Origin: Clostridiales bacterium
Lineage (GTDB): Bacteria; Bacillota; Clostridia; Saccharofermentanales; UBA5734
NCBI GenBank assembly: GCA_007135995.1
Contig: SLHU01000358.1
Span: forward strand, 1 to 8,015
Length of the DNA stretch: 8,015 nucleotides
Direction: 5' to 3'
Shown: positions 6,219 through 8,015 of the stretch, one piece after another
Position numbering within the stretch: the stretch's first letter is position 1
How the letters are laid out: the number at the start of each line of letters is the position of its first letter
Program-made: the position numbers and the translations under genes
Notes under the pieces: generated by a model
Database searches by the model: none
What the model was told of the DNA's origin: nothing
What the model saw: only the letters and a program-made list of their open reading frames with translations

Positions 6219-7475
6219 ATGCCTAAAAATTGCGGACAGAAGTGGTGGCAGGATGCCAAATTCGGGATGTTTATTCATTGGGGACTTTATTCGGAGCTGG
6301 CCGGTAAATGGCAGGGCCAGCGAACGGATCATATTGGTGAATGGATCATGAAGCATCTGGATATCCCGGTCAAAGAATACGAAAAAATTGCGGAAATATT
6401 TAATCCGGTTGAATTTGACGCGGATGAATGGGTTGAGCTGGCTAAGAACGCGGGTATGAAATATATTGTGATTACCGCTAAGCACCATGACGGCTTTGCC
6501 ATGTATCACTCCCGTTGTTCGAAGTACAACATTGTTGATGCCACGCCGTTCCGGCGCGATCCGATGCAGGCGCTTGCAGAAGCCTGCCGCAAGAAGGATA
6601 TCAAACTGTGTTTTTATTACTCGCAGGCACAGGACTGGCATGATTCCGATGGTTATGGTTATGGTCCGGTGCCAGATAAAGAAAAAAACTTCAAGTCTTA
6701 TCTCGAAGAAAAATGCAAGCCGCAGCTGCGCGAGCTGCTGACCCAGTATGGTGAAATCGGTTTAATCTGGTTTGACACGCCGATGATCATGTCTCCGGAG
6801 CATAGCCGCGAAGTGGCTGACCTGGTGAAGAGCATCCAGCCGAATTGCCTGGTCAGCGGCCGTATTGGCAACGAGTTCGGCGATTATATGTCAACCGGTG
6901 ACAATAAAATTCCTGCACTTCCCTATTATGGAGACTGGGAAGTTCCGGCAACGCTGAATGATACCTGGGGCTATAAAAGTGACGATCACAATTGGAAATC
7001 CGCTGATGAGCTGATCAGGCTTCTGGTCAAGATCAACAGCCGTGGCGGCAATTATCTGTTGAATGTCGGTCCTGACGGAAAAGGCAATATTCCACAGCCA
7101 AGCGTAGACATCCTCGAACAGGTGGGTCAATGGATGAAAGGAAATGCTGAAAGCATCTATGCCACTCAGCCGGTACCGGTGTTCCCGTACGACATGGATA
7201 ACATCATATTTACCCACCGTCCGCAGCGGCTGTATATGCACATGTTTGACTGGCCGGAAAAAATCAACATGATGTGTCTGGCCAATAAACTGAAAAAGGT
7301 ATATGTCCTGGCGACAGGTGAAAAAATACCGTTCACCAGCCAATACATTCCTGCTTCGAAACAGCATCGGCTGACATTTCAGCTGCCGCAGGAACGGCCA
7401 GACCCAGTTGACTCAGTCATCTGCATCGAAACTGAAGAAGATGATGTTCTGTTCGATTCGCTCGATTCACTTTGA
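6219..7475 (+). CDS. alpha-L-fucosidase family glycoside hydrolase (GH29), cytosolic
   Basis: GH29 enzymes remove alpha-L-fucose from glycans by a retaining mechanism. The 418-residue protein opens almost directly with the catalytic barrel: WWQDAKFGMFIHWGLYS (9-25), then KYIVITAKHHDGFAMY with the substrate-binding HHDGF at 89-93. It continues with CFYYSQAQDWHD, and LIWFD ending at Asp186, the expected nucleophile position. NVGPDGKGNIPQPS near the end of the barrel is also family-typical. A short beta-rich C-terminal part (about 325-418) follows. No signal peptide is present, so it would act on oligosaccharides or glycosides already inside the cell. The acid/base residue cannot be named from sequence alone, and GH29 members vary in preference, so fucose as substrate is likely but not proven. 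The ThuA-like gene begins 179 nt downstream on the same strand. Confidence 0.92.
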   Translation: MPKNCGQKWWQDAKFGMFIHWGLYSELAGKWQGQRTDHIGEWIMKHLDIPVKEYEKIAEIFNPVEFDADEWVELAKNAGMKYIVITAKHHDGFAMYHSRCSKYNIVDATPFRRDPMQALAEACRKKDIKLCFYYSQAQDWHDSDGYGYGPVPDKEKNFKSYLEEKCKPQLRELLTQYGEIGLIWFDTPMIMSPEHSREVADLVKSIQPNCLVSGRIGNEFGDYMSTGDNKIPALPYYGDWEVPATLNDTWGYKSDDHNWKSADELIRLLVKINSRGGNYLLNVGPDGKGNIPQPSVDILEQVGQWMKGNAESIYATQPVPVFPYDMDNIIFTHRPQRLYMHMFDWPEKINMMCLANKLKKVYVLATGEKIPFTSQYIPASKQHRLTFQLPQERPDPVDSVICIETEEDDVLFDSLDSL

Positions 7476-7497
7476 CATGGGAGAACCGTCTCCATGT
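7475..7497 (+). terminator. hairpin after the GH29 gene, possible weak terminator
   Basis: ACATGGGAGA (7475-7484) pairs with TCTCCATGT (7489-7497) over an ACCG loop, giving a 9-bp stem with one bulged G directly after the stop codon. No T-run follows at once; the nearest is at 7529-7533. It may stabilise the mRNA end or attenuate read-through into the next gene rather than stop transcription outright. Confidence 0.4.
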
Positions 7498-7547
7498 GTC
7501 AGAGGTTATGGGGGCTGCCCGCCTGTGCTTTTTATTGCTGGGCGAGT

Positions 7548-7575
7548 TTGACTAAAACCGCGGAATATATATCAA
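7548..7575 (+). promoter_or_regulatory. weak candidate promoter of the ThuA-like gene
   Basis: TTGACT (7548-7553) matches five of six -35 bases. TATCAA (7570-7575) follows after 16 nt and matches four of six -10 bases. It would allow separate expression from the GH29 gene across a 179-nt gap, but the -10 box is poor. Confidence 0.3.
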
Positions 7576-7654
7576 AGATTAATCCCTTCCGTTAAATCAA
7601 CAATCTCCGTGATGTCAATGTTACTTGAGACGTCAGGAAAAAGGAGGAAGACGC

Positions 7655-8015
7655 ATGGTTCAGCCTAAAAAGAAAGCCCTGTTCCTTGGAGATTTCAATG
7701 ATCCGAATTATCATCCGGCAACAGACATTGACCAGATTGTGATTCAAGTTCTCGCCGATTCCTTCAATGTGACGGTTGAAGAAAATTACGCTGATCTGAC
7801 ACTGGAAAGATTACGCGAATATGACCTGCTGATTAACTACGCAGACAGCTGGGGCAAACGTGGTTCACGGCAGGCAGTTGGCGCCATTCTGGCTTATGCC
7901 GCAGCCGGAGGCGCTGTGATTGGTCTTCACAGCGGTATCATTGCCCCCATGGATCTGTACCCGGAGATTCCCATGCTGTTCGGCGCGAGATTCACCGAGC
8001 ATCCGCCTTATACCA
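7655..8015 (+). CDS. ThuA-like (trehalose utilisation) domain protein, 3' end outside window
   Basis: ThuA-like proteins adopt a class I glutamine-amidotransferase-like fold and are found in sugar-utilisation operons; their reaction is mostly unproven, with some linked to oxidised (3-keto) disaccharides. The visible 120 residues show the family pattern: LFLGDFNDPNYHPA near the start, YDLLINYADSWG (56-67), GGAVIGLHSGI (85-95) and LFGARFTEHPPY (108-119). The start is firm because AGGAGG (7642-7647) lies 7 nt before ATG 7655. The frame is open at the window edge; members are usually 210-270 residues, so about half is visible. Position behind the GH29 gene suggests a shared role in carbohydrate breakdown, by inference only. 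Confidence 0.82.
   Translation, partial: MVQPKKKALFLGDFNDPNYHPATDIDQIVIQVLADSFNVTVEENYADLTLERLREYDLLINYADSWGKRGSRQAVGAILAYAAAGGAVIGLHSGIIAPMDLYPEIPMLFGARFTEHPPYT

Noticed and set aside
6177..6641. Minus-strand open frame of 154 codons
   Set aside because: It overlaps the conserved GH29 catalytic region in antisense and shows no recognisable domain.
7515..7546. Second terminator hairpin between the GH29 and ThuA-like genes
   Set aside because: Only 4-5 bp can pair over a loop of 17 nt or more, and the T-run lies in the loop rather than after the stem.

Overview
The window looks like a chromosomal stretch from a bacterium of the Firmicutes type. The clues are strong AGGAGG-like ribosome binding sites, TATAAT-type promoters, roughly balanced base composition by eye, and proteins of a clostridial or erysipelotrichial flavour (an EtfB with the CGKQTTDGDTAQ signature, a cytosolic GH29 fucosidase, a ThuA-like protein). 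The lineage is an inference only; no rRNA or other marker gene is present.

There are six genes in four transcription units. (1) Positions 1-584, minus strand: the N-terminal 194 residues of an electron transfer flavoprotein beta subunit, running off the left edge. It has a good minus-strand promoter at 739-767 and a leader of about 150 nt that carries a 17-bp tandem repeat. (2) Positions 957-2444, plus strand: an ADP-ribosylglycohydrolase (DraG/ARH) family enzyme with an extra C-terminal beta-rich domain. (3) Positions 5799 to 2546, minus strand: a two-gene operon of an SLC13/DASS-type anion permease with internal TrkA-C (RCK_C) domains, followed 44 nt later by a persulfide dioxygenase fused to two rhodanese domains. 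It is driven by an extended -10 promoter at 5860-5889. (4) Positions 6219 to 8015, plus strand: a GH29 alpha-L-fucosidase family protein, then the start of a ThuA-like protein that runs off the right edge.

Unit 3 is the clearest functional pair. The fusion enzyme should turn low-molecular-weight persulfides into oxidised sulfur and thiosulfate, and the permease is a natural candidate to move the resulting oxyanions across the membrane. Unit 4 suggests intracellular glycoside breakdown. The ADP-ribosylglycohydrolase-like protein is not tied to a substrate by its neighbours.

The most unusual non-coding structure is a 31-bp tandem repeat (three full copies plus a partial one) in the convergent gap between units 2 and 3. 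It overlaps the stop codon of the persulfide dioxygenase gene. Several perfect 10-bp palindromes with a central CG or AT lie in the upstream regions and may be regulator sites. I did not find RNA genes, insertion sequences, a CRISPR array, or a clearly new multi-gene system.
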